From Vanilla planifolia (lineage: Eukaryota; Streptophyta; Magnoliopsida; Asparagales; Orchidaceae): a DNA stretch of 64,000 bases. The stretch is from the NCBI GenBank assembly GCA_023846275.1, contig CM043877.1, positions 19,140,607 to 19,204,606 on the forward strand. Reading direction: 5' to 3'. A model generated the notes under the pieces. It was given only the letters and a program-made list of their open reading frames with translations, had not been told where the DNA came from and ran no database searches. A program made the position numbers and the translations under genes. This document shows, one piece after another, positions 1-13,449 of the stretch (within the stretch, counting starts at the first letter, position 1; every line of letters begins with the position of its first letter).

Positions 1-584
1 TTAGACTAACCTACTATGATTTTCTTAAATATTTTAAAACATTTTTAGCTAAATGTTATACCTCAATTTTTGTTAACTTCAGTTCTTTTAAACCATATTT
101 GTTACACAATTATGTAATACTTCCATTAGCTTAAGTCATCAACATAAGCATGATCATTCACTTCCTTTTATGTGACAAGTCTCAATTATCATGGTATTAA
201 AAATTTCTGTGTTAACATCAATTTAATTAAGTTATTTATGTCATCATTATCATAATATTACAACATGTAATAAGGAGTCTCCAACAAAAATCATGTTCTT
301 AATTAGGGTGATAACAATTGTATACTTTCATTTTCAATGATTTTAAGTAGTCACTACTAGTAATCATGAAGCAATCTATCAACATTTATCACAATTTAAC
401 ATTCAATATTATAGCCAACATGCTTTCAGCATTAAATTAAATCCATGACATAACTAATCAATTGTGCAAGGATCATCCGTTATAACTCCATCTAATTGGA
501 ATAAGCCAATTTGGCATGATAAGATTTATATGATGCTACAAGTTTTAGCAAATCTAAGATTGCATACTTCTCATTCTTTTTTTC
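1..584. other. AT-rich stretch without a recognisable gene
   Basis: No exon-like reading frame, conserved protein motif or RNA gene was seen on either strand. The end of this stretch grades into the tandem array that follows and may hold its most diverged units. Confidence 0.5.
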
Positions 585-1670
585 AATATGATTGAGAGCT
601 TGAGCATATTAATTTCATTAATTAGAAAGCATGCACATCATGTTTCTTGAACCAAAGAACTATAACTCATTGTTTGCATCATAACTAAGTGTTAATGCAT
701 ATTAATCTCAAAAATTAGGAATTGTACACATTATATTTTCATCAAACCAAGAGCCATTGTATATTTTTACAACATAACCAAAAGCTATTGCATGCTAATT
801 TCAATATTTAGGAAGCATATATATCATATTTTTTGTCAAACTGAGAGCTGGTGTGTGTTCATTATAATAAGATAATCCACACATTTACTAGTCCTTATTA
901 ATTTGAAAGCTACAATATGCATTATAGTTAATACTATATAATTCTTATAGCCTTTATCCATTTAGAAGTTTTAATATGAAATAATAGCAAGACCTCTTGT
1001 AAATTTAATGTTCCTTCTCAAGACCAAAATCTACAGCATGAAATATTATCAAAAATTAAGTAAATCCAATTTTCTATACCAACTATGAGCTACAGCATAT
1101 AAGATTATCAAGGTCCTACATATCTCTCATATTATATATTAAATCTTGAGTAAAGAACTACATATATTTCCTATTTTATACTAAATTGTAAGTTATAGCA
1201 TGTTGGATTTGCAAAACTTTGCTTATATTTCATATTCTAATTAAATTGGGTACTACAACAACTAAATTTTGCAAAGCATCGCATATATTTTATGTTCCAA
1301 ATTAAACCGCGAGCAACAACATATAGGATTGACAAGGCACTACAAAGACCACATATTCTATATTAAATATTGAGTTAAGCACCACATATATCTTATATTA
1401 TATACAAAATCATAGGCTACAACATGCTTGATTTACTAAACATTGGTAATATTTCATATTATAAATTAAACCATGAGCAGCTACAAATTGAATTTGTAGA
1501 GAAATGCTTATATTTTATGTTCCAAATTAAACCAAGAGTTACAACAAGTTCAATTTACAAGACAATAAGTATATTTCATGTGTTTAATTCAGAGCTACTA
1601 CATATTGGATCAACAAATTATTGCTTATATTTAATATTTTTTTGTTAGATCCAAAAGCTATAACATGTTA
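585..1670. repeat. Diverged tandem array, unit about 60 bp
   Basis: A recurring core, roughly 'aaaccaagagctacaacatg', is followed by an AT-rich spacer with 'ttgcttatatttcatatt'. Core positions read by eye are near 595, 656, 687, 751, 782, 845, 907, 965, 1028, 1087, 1148, 1188, 1248, 1311, 1372, 1414, 1475, 1536, 1592 and 1655. Most steps are 56-64 bp, with occasional steps of 31 or 41 bp. Units are heavily diverged, so this is an old satellite-like or minisatellite array. No reading frame runs through it. Similar but weaker cores may continue to about 1850. Confidence 0.7.
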
Positions 1671-2400
1671 TTTTCATAATTAAAAAGGTATAACACATCA
1701 TGTTCTTACACCAACCAAATTATAATAGGCCAACTTCTTAATAAAAGCACCATATTCTTATCAAACTAATAATTGAAGCACGTTAAATTTATTTATTAGC
1801 AAGCGTACACATAATATTTGCAACAAGCTGAGAAATTGTAGGTTGCCAAGGTATCAAAATAAAGCGTGAACACATTCTTTCATTAACTTGAGAATACTAA
1901 GTTAGTCAACATATATTATTTAACAACATAGTTGATTTTAAATACCTAGCATGCTTGCAAAGCATGAGATTTTTACCTCTTAAACCATGTAGAGGTCCAT
2001 AACTAGTTAGAGATCCTTCCTCTTCATGGATTGAGCTTACAATTTTCCTCTTTCTTCTTACTTTCTTACAAGTTATTTTTTCTTAGCTTGTTTTAGTTTA
2101 CTCTTTAGGTACATCCATGGATAGGTTTTGCTAAAATTTTAGCTCTAATGACAAGCTAAAACCTTAAATAGCCATTGAATTAACCCTTAAATCATGGAAT
2201 GTTTGTTTGGATAGCTCAAATTTATCCTCACATATCCTTATCTTAAGATTCATGCATTCTAGGGTTTGACTAATTGATAACTTTATTTTCGCTTAATTGG
2301 CTCCATCTAGATTATTTATAACCCTTAGATCTATGACAAATTAATTCCCAATAGAAATGATCAAAAGTAATTCAAATACAAAAATTAGTTTATTCAACAT
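1671..2400. other. AT-rich stretch without a recognisable gene
   Basis: No coding or RNA signal was recognised on either strand. The sequence lies between the 60-bp array and the near-palindrome cluster and is probably decayed repeat. Confidence 0.4.
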
Positions 2401-3480
2401 ATATGAATTGTACTAGTATTATTATATCATACTGTATGATGGCATAGGCCTATTATTATTACATAATAGCTTACTAATTATAATTTTTCAATCAAGTATT
2501 CACACTTATATGATACACGATGCAACAAAGAAGTCCATTATAACCCAATGATTCCCCAATGTGACCCCTGATCATACTTATATCATTATTGTAATTCCTT
2601 TTTTAAATTGTCATACTTATACCATCCATGTCTTCATACCTATATGGTCATAGTATCATTTAAACCAACTTCCCATTTTCTCTATTGGCATCCTTGTACA
2701 ATGGAGTGATTACCCTGGCGTAATAACAAGCAAAGTTTTACACTAATTCACACTTCTTTCATGTATTAATTCACACTACAAGGTGTAATAATCATACTAT
2801 AAGATTCCAAATTTTGATTTTATAGTTTACACCTATCTCTCAATTGCTATTATTACCATATATTGTAAATTTTTCTAATATCATATTGTATGGTATTCAC
2901 ATCTAAGTCTTCAATAGGGTTTTAGTCCACATCATATTGTACGATCTTTTACCATCGTATTATATGATTCTCACCAAATATATTTATCAAAAATATAAAT
3001 TTATCAATCATATTTCTTAGGCTTATAAATGATATATTCATATGGGAATCCCATACTTTAGTTAGAAAACATGATGTGTAACATTATACATGCATGACAA
3101 GACAAGCTTCTATTCTTATAAACATGGCCCAATCTGAACACCTTGTCTAATCCTATGGAATGGCTAATCATACATGTAAAATAGGGATATCATATTATAC
3201 TAGACACATTAGTTCTATGAATCAACCACGCCTCTCAAGAAAATAAGTATCATATATGTATGGTAATAAGATCATAAATGTACTAACATCAATGATATTA
3301 ACTTAAAACTAGATCATCAAGTCCAACTCCCTATTCAATCCTTATATTAATTTATTATATAGGTATGATAGAGATATCATACTCTATGATTAATATAGTT
3401 TTGCTTAAATTAAATGTTTTAAAAACTATGTACATCTATCATGGTATGACATACAAACCTATATTTATAATATTCATTAA
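2401..3480. repeat. Cluster of near-palindromic 15-mers (ATCATAC-NN-TATGAT type)
   Basis: At least ten variants of a short imperfect palindrome occur at irregular spacing. Examples are 'atcatactgtatgat' near 2427, 'atcatacttatatcatt' near 2571, 'atcatattgtatggt' near 2880, 'atcatattgtacgat' near 2932 and 'atcatactctatgatt' near 3376. The same motif set recurs at 53950..54690. This looks like sub-repeats within LTRs of one family, but no LTR ends were identified. No reading frame is present. Confidence 0.5.
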
Positions 3481-3869
3481 GGCATATTCATGTATAAATA
3501 AACTTGTTGGAATGCATGTCTTAAATAATCTTAAATGAGTGCAAGAATAAATTTGAAAGTATTTAACTCTCTCATTCAAACTTACTAACTCTTAGTGTCT
3601 CAAATAAATTATTATAGGTATTACATTCTAAGAAAATAAAGACGACTTATAAAGATCTCCTTGAAAGTTTAACCTATGTGTTTCTCTTGGTGCAAGTTAT
3701 GTTTAACACTAAAATGCCTTTAATAAGCTCCTTAAGTTAAGTGTTTAAATTCTCTAATAAATTGACCTATTTAATCTTGAGATGTATAATCTAAAATAGT
3801 AAAAAAATGAGTATTAATAAAATAATACAATTATTTTGTTTTCACCAAACTAGTGGCATAAAGATTAAG
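3481..3869. other. Unassigned AT-rich segment beside the gypsy LTR
   Basis: This stretch has no visible counterpart in the other LTR of the neighbouring gypsy element (8197..9900). It could be an insertion into, or material beyond, the left LTR. Nothing coding was recognised. Confidence 0.3.
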
Positions 3870-4300
3870 GATTTAACAAATTTCTTCTCTTTTGGCCACA
3901 ATGTTAATTTCTTTCGTTATCTTAATTTCATCATACTCTTAGCACATTAATTATTTTAAGATATTTGTAATGTCAATCTTATGATTTAAATGAGTAAGAT
4001 AATCAAAATGACATACCCAAAGCAATAATTTTTCTCATGTGAGATAAATAAGCATGTGAAATAGAATATTAACACTAATAAAATTTGTAATAAAATAGGC
4101 TATAAAATGTAAAACATATAATTATTGTGACAAATAGCTCCAAAGTGTATCAAATTATATGATAGGGAGCAATGGTTTGGCTAAGAAATGTAGAGAGAGA
4201 GTGTGTTCATGTGTATGTGAAATGGAGAAAAAAAGAGAGCATGAGATAGGGAGTGAAGTAGAGTACGTTTCTCACCTTGCTTACTTCCTTTTTTTATTGT
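3870..4300 (-). repeat. 3' LTR piece of the minus-strand gypsy element
   Basis: The stretch from 'acaatgttaatttctttc' (about 3899) to the G/A-rich 'gagagagagtgtgt' segment and 'cacctt..acttcctttttttat' (about 4300) is repeated in the same orientation at 9355..9900. This pairs the two ends of the element. The right copy has about 100 bp of extra sequence around 9620-9780. Confidence 0.7.
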
Positions 4301-7300
4301 ATTTTAGCTAAATAAGACATTTTAATTGGTAGAAAATGGGCCTATTTAGTTAATCTATCAACTATGACCCATAGTGTGAAATCTTTTGTATTTTTCTCCA
4401 AAAATGCAATGTAAATTTGGAGTCTTCATTTGATATTATTGATTTTGGGACATTATGCATCTTAACAATTTGATTTACACTAGCTTTTCTTTGAATAAGT
4501 TATTTTAATTAGTAAAAAATGGGTTGATTTGCTTAGCATGTCAACTATGACTCATATTAGATCATGCCCTTCCCATGATGAAATCCATTGAGATTTCCTT
4601 CCATTTTAACTCAAGAATAGAAAATTGATATAATAAACTGCTTGTTCATTAATGTTCACATTTTTCTTGTTGACATATTGGGCATTTGGTAATGAATTGA
4701 GCTATCTTTCTTCATTCCTAGCCACCAAAATTCTTTCCTAATATTCTGATTCATCTTATTACTTCCATGATGTATGGTACATTTTGACCACTTCTTTTAC
4801 TAAAGTTTCTTCCAATCAACATTATTCGGTATAATCATTCGGCTTCCAAATCACAAAACGTCACTTTTTCCCATATGATAGTTAGATTCCCAACCTTCAA
4901 TTATTCTACTAATACTTTCTTAGAATTCAATATCATTGCCCAATTCTTACTTTAGTTTTGCTAATTAGTCTGCGGCTATCAATAATTATGAAAAATTGTA
5001 TATTTGTTTTATTGATATTACATTTAACATAATATGATTCTTTTCAATCTTCAGTTGAGTTTCTTCTATTTTAACTAAAACAATCAGTTATTACAATAGC
5101 TTTTTTTAGGAGTTTTTAGTTCTTTAAGTCCTAGTCTTTAATCAATTTCAAATACTTATTTGTCATAGATTGAGATCTCATTATGAAAAGATGAATTTTA
5201 AGGTGTCAGTGAATATTTGAAACCTAACTTAGTATAGATAATGTCATTATATTTTTTTATCCAAACACTATGGATATTAGCTCTAGATAATGAATAAGGA
5301 AATTATTTTCATGCATTTTCAACTACCTTGTGGCATAAACAATTATTTTTCTACTTTGCATCAATACACAACCTAAGCTACAATGTATCACTATAAACTT
5401 GGAATTCTTTGTTGTTTATTAGAAGTGCCAGTAAAGATGTAGATACCTGGTTATCTTTGAGAATTTGAAAATTTTCTTTACATTTATCACCCCATTCAAC
5501 TTTTGTAATCTTCAAGTTTAAGTATCTAGAATTGTTGTTATTGGATAAAATCCTTCCATATACTTTTCATAATATCCAATTAAACCTAGAAAACTACATA
5601 TCTCTAGTGCATTTGTTGGTCTTATCCAATTTACAATTTTGTAGATCTTTTTGTGAATTTATGACTAGCCTTCTCCATTGATTTCATGGCCTAGAAATGT
5701 TACTTAAGCCAAAATCCACACTTCATGAATTTTGTATAGAATTTATGTTCTCTTATTTTTTTCAATGTCAAATGTAGATGTCAAGTATTATCTACTTTGT
5801 GTGAGAAGTATATCAAGATATCATCAATAAATATGATTATAAATTGATCAAGATATTATCAAAATATATAGTTCATAAGATCCATGAACATTGTCAATGC
5901 ATTTGTAAATCCAAATAATGGTACTAAGAATTCACAATCTTAAAATCTTGTTATAAATACCATTTTAGAAATATCTTCTTTATTAAGTTTTAATTAATGA
6001 TACTTTGATCTTAAATCAATCTTTGAAAACAATCTTTATAGTAGATCAAATAAATCATCAATTAATATTAATGGATATTAAATTGTGATAGTAGCATTAT
6101 TAGCTCTTGATAATCAATGCACTTTTGCAAACTACCATCCTTTTTCTTCATGAACTGTGCTTATGCTCCCCATGAAACACTAGGCCTAACAAATCTTTTA
6201 TCCAATAATTTGTCTAATTCTATATTTATTTTTTAGAGTTCTAAAAGTATCATTCTATGAGGCTCCTTAGATATTGGATATGTTCAAAGAATAAGATTAA
6301 TAGCAAACTCAATCTCCCTATCTAACAAAATTCTAAGTAGCTCTTCCAAAAATTAATCAAGATATTTTTTGACTATTGGTACATTTTGTAGTATTAATGT
6401 TCCTTTCTTTCTTCTATAATTAAAGCCAACATTCTCTCACATCCTTTTTTGACTAATTTCTATGGTTCATTATAGATATAAGAGGAATTTTTCTTCCTTT
6501 GCCAAAATAAATTATTGCTAGTTCATCTAGGATATGTATGAAATTTTTTTTCTCAATAAATAATTATAACTTGATAAATTTTCAACTAATCCAACCCTAA
6601 AATAATATCAAATTTTATAAATGGTATAATAATAAATTATATTACTAATTTTCTATCCTTTATTTCACTATCATCTTGTATGCAATTATCTACTCAAATA
6701 TAATTTTTTATATATAATTTTTCCATAAATGCATGTGTTAAAGTACTCCAATTTGTGTCTTCTTTTCTTTGATATTAGTAGATATAAATGTTATGATGAT
6801 CCATAATGAAAAATAATGATCATTCATGTCTATTACAGTGGAGCTTCTTTGTGAGTGTTAAGAAACACTCTTGGCTGAGTGTCTTGTATAGGGATGATAG
6901 ATTGTTGTCCCCTCCCATTACCATAAAATTAGAGTGTTGTATCACTAAGTCTTACCATAATTGAACCCATTGAGGATGGTAATCCTCTTTGTGTTCTTAT
7001 TTCTAGGATGATGACATTAGAATAATTCCAATAATGTGTCTCATCTCTTGGTATTGAAAGCAGTATATTGATTCTAACTTTAGGCATACCCAAAGTGCCA
7101 TCACTACATGTCACAAACCTCGATGAAATTTGAGACCTCCTTTGGTGATATCATTCCTCTAGCCCCATTTTTTATTCTAGCTAATTTTATGGGTGATGGT
7201 TCACCTTTAAAATTTAAAAGTTGAATCTTTTTTCCCACAATATTATTGTGCTTCCATACTTATTAATCCTTCTCCACAAGATGACTTGTTTCAACTAGCT

Positions 7301-8184
7301 ATTAAAAATTAGTGAATTCCAAAGGGGATAAGAAAATTCTAATAACATTTTGTTGTCCTCTTTTGAACACATAGTAACGTACATGCTTCTATTGGAACCA
7401 TTTCACAAGTATAATAAGTTAGATAAATGAACCTCATCTCATATTCCATTATAGTTATGCCACTTTAGTTTAGTTGACTTGATCTTCATTTATGATGTCC
7501 CAAGTGGATTCAAAGTCCTACCATTCTTTAAAAGCTATGTAAAACTCCTAAGAAATACCATTGGTAAGTTATCCATCAAATCAAAGGCTCTGTTGGCTCT
7601 CCCACTAATGTTTTATTTCTCCATCTAATGTTAATACTACAAGTTATACTTGTTGATCTTTTGAGCTTCTCATCCCATTAAAGATGTACTCAACTTTTTA
7701 ATACAACTTTAGCTTCGATTAAGTAAATAAAACCCATAAAATGTAGAAGATGAAGCCTTTAAAACCTCTCCATTATGTTCTTAGATTGAGGTTTTGATCT
7801 TGTAGCTTGTTTTACTTCCAAAACACTAACCATTCTATCTAGAGTATTTATAAGAATGGTCAATTCTAGTAGTAGTTGTTTTAGGAAAATGTTAGGTTTG
7901 CTTATTTATTTGACCTCATTTTTAATACTAACCTCTCCCCATAGAGCTTAACTACCAAATGCCATCTTTGTGCTAAAAAACTTTCTTAAAACATTATTTA
8001 TTAAGCATTAAGCATAGCATAAAAAAATTATTTTACAATTAGTGGGCATAATCCCTACTATGATAATAGATCCAAAGCTATCCATTAAAGTGTCATTTTT
8101 CATTCATTCTAGTGCATAATGCCAACTAATGTTTTTTTAATATCATTAAAACACCAAGAGTTTTACTTGTCCATTATTTCAATT

Positions 8185-8196
8185 GTTTTGATACCA
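8185..8196 (-). promoter_or_regulatory. Primer-binding-site relic (tRNA-Met type)
   Basis: On the minus strand this reads TGGTATCAAAAC, close to the TGGTATCAGAGC typical of plant LTR elements primed by initiator tRNA-Met. It marks the inner end of the 5' LTR (8197 upward). Confidence 0.6.
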
Positions 8197-9900
8197 TCTT
8201 TATAATAACCCCAATGTTTGGAATTTTTTTCTTTTATAGGAGAACACATCATTTAAATTATCTACTTATTATCATTGATCATAAAAAATTAACTAAGCCA
8301 ACATATTATTTTGAAAATAAGAACAAAATTTATAATGCTACACAAGTACCCAAATTCTTTTCATCTTTTTACATACTCTGCACTCATACCCTTAGTCTCT
8401 AGTGGTGTCTCCATCATATATAGAACTAAAAAATATTAATAATTGGGGGTGAGTTTAACGAAAATTTCTTAACTTTTTCAATAGTAATAATCCTAAATAG
8501 AAAACTCTATTATGCAAGATTTATTCTTATCTATACTTAGTATGAATTATGAAAACCTAAATTTTGTCATCATTTTTGTTAATATAATGCATAAAGAAGT
8601 TATATTATAAGCATGCTATAACCTAAAGAATAAGAACATTTAAACAAATATAAATAGATATATCATATGCATATTCCAACAATGTAACGATCAATATTAT
8701 TTCTTTTTGTTTTTCCTTTATTATATTCTTATTTTATTTGTGCTTAAATATCGAGGTATCTTCTTCTTTGGTTATCCTATTTTGACTGAGGAGGACTAGA
8801 GTGTTATCATTTATTAACAATATAATTTAATTCCATTAAAAGTAAGGAACAAAAATAAAAACTTTTCCCCTTTTTAAATGTGAAACAAATCATCTACATA
8901 GCCCTTCACGTAGAGGCCTATGATTAGAAGTGACACTTTGTCTGATGACTAATTTTCCTTTTCTTATAGACAATCATCCAATAATCACTTGTCTTTCTTA
9001 TCAATCCAAAGGACATAAGACCACCATCTTCTCACTTGGTTAGTCATTGAACTACATCATATTATTGGGAGTCCTATTCTATACCACAACTTAAGCATTT
9101 ATATCATACTGTATCATTCAATTTTAATTACATATTATTTCTTTTTCATATTTTCTTTTTTATTTCTCATAGCATTGTTCCAAGTGTGTTACATATTATA
9201 TTACTATCTTAACCATAACTCATAATAATTACTAGCCACAACTAATTAATGGGAATTAAAGGAATCCATCTTGCTCAAAAAATCATCATTTCTTTCAAGA
9301 AATGTGCAACAAATGAGGAACTCATTGTTTTATCATATCATAATATTTCTCTTTTAGCCACAATGTTAATTTCTTTCATTTCTTCAAGTTTATCTTAATA
9401 TTTGTATATTAATTATTCTTACATATTCATAATGACAATCTTATGATGTAAATAAGTAACCAAAATGACATGTTTGAAAAAATAATTTTTCTCATGTGAG
9501 ACAAATAAGCATGTGAAACAATATATAAGCACTAGTAGCATTTGAAAAAAGTAGACTATAATGTATTAAAGATATCATCATTGTAACAAGAAACTCTCAA
9601 GTATATCAAATGATCAAAATAAGTGTTAACACTTCAATTAAATTTTGTAAAAAAACATTTATTATATTTAGTATATTATTGTATCAAGTACCTACCTTTT
9701 TTGGGATATTACTTGTTTTATTTTTCTTTTAATGTCTTTTCTATCAAATTGTTGGTTGTTTGGTCTTTGTTCTTAGTATTCTGATGTTCAACAAGTAGTT
9801 TGGCCAAGAATGCAAAGAGAGAGTGTGTGGAAGGAAGAAAGAGTGCATTGGAGTGGGTATGAGAAAGAGTATGCTACTCACATTCTTTGATTCCTTTTTT
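8197..9900 (-). repeat. 5' LTR of the minus-strand gypsy element
   Basis: The inner boundary is set by the primer-binding-site relic at 8185..8196, and the outer part (9355..9900) matches 3880..4300. The outer boundary is approximate because no clear target-site duplication was found. Confidence 0.55.
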
Positions 9901-12788
9901 ATATGGATTTCATGACCAATTATATGAGAAGTACCAAGTATTTGAGTTTTTCTTTAAAAAATAATTCACCTGAGTCAAAATATTACCCTAAAAGTCTTAC
10001 TACAACATTGGCACCACCTACTTATTTATGCATACACATTGAAATTCCAAGCATCGTATATTTCCCACTTGCACACACATACATAGCTCAAAAGTCATTG
10101 CATGTACTTTGAATATCTAAGAGTCACATGTAGATAACAATCAATCACCTATCTATTTCAACACATGCATAGCTAAAGTGTGCCTAATGCGTGAAAATCT
10201 TTTCCTATGTATGCAACTACCCCATCATTGGCACATTGATAGATCTTTTTGTGTTCATATGCATAGACTTCCCTTCAACAGTGCTCCACTCAATCAGTGA
10301 GCTTTCACATATTGTTGTACATCCATACTAGTTTTCTACATGCACCCATTCTTGTGGTACTCATGCTACTAGACCATGTATTGGTGAGATACTCTAATGT
10401 GTCTATATGCTCATGGCTACTCCATCATTGCACCCTTTATTTATATAAATAAAAAAATTATTTCTTAGCCCAAAGGCAAAATTAAGGTGTCTTTAGCAAA
10501 GGTTTTCAACATTTAGCTTTTGGCATTTTTTGTGAGTTATGTCTCAATTTAATTTTTAAAATTCTTAAAATATTTTTAAGAGAATTCTACCCTTCAAATT
10601 ATTTATTTTGTTATCATAATTAATTATTATTTTACTAATTTTCAAAATTTCTAAAAAAATTCTCATTTATTCTAAAAAGGTTTTCTTAAAATCCTAATAT
10701 CAAAAATAGTGCATTACACATGTAATGTTTATCTTTTATACATTTGATCATATAGAATATGTGATATGTATTATTGTTTTATTCTTTCACATCAATGATC
10801 TAATTGGCTTAGCCAAATATATATATATTTTTGCTCAATAATCTAACTAAATGGTGAAAATAAGTCAATCTACAATTGGTTTTCCTTCCTAGTATTTCAC
10901 AAAATTAGGAGGATATAGTTGTAGAATCATTTATCTATTTTCATAAAACTAATAAAGTTGGTGTTGGTTTATAACACCATTGTGGGTCAGAGTCAAATGT
11001 TTGTACTTATAGTGGTTGGCATATATTAGGCCCCTAGGGGCAATTTAATGAAACTTAACAACAAATATTATTTGAATTTAAAGATTAAAAATAGTTTAAT
11101 TAAATAAATTAAAATTAAAAAATAATATTTAACCTTGTTATTACACTAGAGGTGAGGCAAGTATCAATCAAGCCCCTTATAGTTGACTAAGCAATTGACC
11201 ATGAATCAACAAGATTGTTCAAGGTCTACAATCCCAAACCAATATGTCCATCTTCTTTATAGACACCATAGCATTTCTATCAACCCAAAATTTTTCTTTG
11301 TTTTTCATTTGATATACTTATATATTTGAGAATGCAAATATTTGTATCTTGATTAATAAAGCTAATGTTTTGAATTTGATTTAGCAAAATAAAATATTAA
11401 TATTTAGATATGTCTTTAGAAGCATGTTAGTTATAATGCACTTCAGATTTTAATGTGAGCATATTTTTAGAAAAATCTAGTCAAGAGGAATCTATTAGCA
11501 TGTAATTTATACATTTGGAAACTAAATACATTTATTATGTATGTTTTATGCTTAAAGGAAATTAAAAGGTTTTATTCAATTGATAGATTTAAATTGATGT
11601 TGTTGGAGGATTTCTCCTTTCAAATGCCTTAATTTTCTTCCTAACTAATTAAACTAATAAACTTTTGACTTAAGCATTACTTTAAGACCTTATTGAGATC
11701 ATAATTTGTGAGGGGAGAGACTTTCCTTGAATGAAAAGGTTTAGCTAAGAGAATTTTTTTGCTTGAAGGCAAACTAAGAGAGTGGAATCAATGCATTAAG
11801 GGGGAAGAAAGAGTTGCATTTTCGATTTAAGTTCTTACAAAAAACCATTTCTAAGTGGAAGTATTAGATGAAGGATTAAGGAAAACATTTTTGCCATTTT
11901 CAACAAATAAAGGGGAAGGAAACGAGATTGTTATAAGGAGGTTTGCCAAATTTGAAGAACTTGTAGGAAAGATTTCTTAAGAAGCAATAACATGAGGAGA
12001 TTATGAAAGATAAGGTTTTACATTAGATTTTTCCTTTGAATTTGTATTATTTTGATACAATTTACAATTAGCATGTGTAGGAATAAGAAAACTTATTTTT
12101 TGATGAGTTGAGGAGATGGTTAGTTACCATTCTTATGGCTATTTCCAATTTTGAAGTGTTGTTTTTGTATCTGTCTCTTTGTAACTCTAACTTTTAGCTT
12201 GAACAGCATTTACAATCAATTTGTTTAAATAAATTAGCTAGTTAATATTTAGCTAGGTGTTTATTCAATTCTTGATGTGTTGTACCTGAAGCCTACATGT
12301 AGTACATCTAACAAGAAGCATCAAACGTTAATGTGGACATACAATACATTTTTATTATTTTGCATATAGAAAATGTGGAGTTTTGTTCTAAGCAAAATAT
12401 GAATTTGAGAAAATGTTATGAATTAAAATGTGAGCATATTGTAATAAAATTAAACTAAATCTGATTGTGTAGGAAGCAAAAAAGAAAAAAAACCCAAGAA
12501 AGGGAACAATCTTAAAGGAATCAGATAAGTAAATTAAAGTACTATGATATAAGTTTGATATTGTTATTTTCCCATGAGCAATGCATAGAATGAGCATGAT
12601 AGCATGGTATCATTTGATTTATGTACATATGTTTTGATAGTAAATAACATGCTATTAACATCATTTTTTATATGCAACATAACTAATAAATATATAATCA
12701 TGTAATACATTTGATTATTATATTATCAAAACACAAAAAGAAAAGAATAAAAGAAAACAAATGAGAAACAAATCATATTATCTACCTC
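9901..12788. other. Gene-free AT-rich sequence
   Basis: No exon chain, conserved protein motif or RNA gene was recognised. Longer frames here lack any family resemblance and have the low-complexity composition of random AT-rich DNA. Probably decayed transposon sequence. Confidence 0.5.
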
Positions 12789-12865
12789 ATTATATAAAAT
12801 GATAAAATATAATATGATTTTTTTCTATAATATTATCCTATAGTTGCTCTATATGGTATGGTTAT

Positions 12866-13185
12866 TGCCTAATATGTGATCAGGCTAGTCGATTGATGAG
12901 ATGATATAATATGGGTATGCCTATTATATGATCAATTTGTCCAATTAATGAGATAATATAATACAATTGTGTTTATTCTGTGATCACACTCGTTAATTAA
13001 TGATGAGATAATATAATACAGTCATTAACTATTACGTGATCGACATGGCTAATTAATGAGACGTTATAATAAGGTCGTTACCAATAGTGTGATAAGGTTA
13101 ACCAATTAATAATATAATATAACATCAACATTCTCTGTTGTGTGATAAAGTTAGCTAATTGATGAGATGCGACTAATGAATTAGG
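12866..13185. repeat. Minisatellite, about 52-bp unit, six copies
   Basis: The unit consists of 'tgtgatca', about 10 variable bases, 'aattaatgagataatataat', then a variable tail. The 'tgatc/tgata' anchor occurs at 12877, 12929, 12981, 13037, 13090 and 13143, giving steps of 52, 52, 56, 53 and 53 bp. Units are moderately diverged. No reading frame runs through the array. It could be an LTR-internal sub-repeat. Confidence 0.8.
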
Positions 13186-13449
13186 ATAATAGTCATTTAG
13201 GAAAAATAAGGTCTCTTATTTTGAGAAAGATGAAAATGATATAAAAATAATATAAGATGTGATAAGACTAAAAGTAATTAATTAAAGAATAACGTTAAAA
13301 AAATATTATAATATGAAAATATAATATGTGCATATACTAATGTGCATAAGATTGAGCATAATATTCATTATACATTATTAGCATCAATGATATTTTTTTT
13401 ACTTGATGCTTTATAAATGACATATTTGTGTTAGTACTATTTTATTATA

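Larger units (their letters stand above)
3870..9900 (-). mobile_element. Decayed Ty3/gypsy LTR retrotransposon (minus strand)
   Basis: The minus strand carries recognisable pol relics in the family order: protease/linker about 7250-6300, reverse transcriptase about 6250-5500 (the region corresponding to 'KKDGSL..CIDY' is visible near 6120-6150), RNase H about 5450-5300 ('LGCVLMQ'-like near 5360), and integrase about 4960-4310. A tRNA-Met primer-binding-site relic lies at 8185..8196. The terminal repeats share clear stretches at 3880..4290 and 9355..9890. The element is broken, with many lesions spread throughout, and looks old. It is a fossil with no product expected. Similarity of the pol relics suggests a chromovirus (Del/Tekay-like) but this is not firm. 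Confidence 0.8.

Noticed and set aside
585-1670. The tandem array as a CRISPR-like repeat
   Set aside because: Units are diverged along their whole length with no invariant repeat and unique spacers, and the window is plant nuclear DNA.
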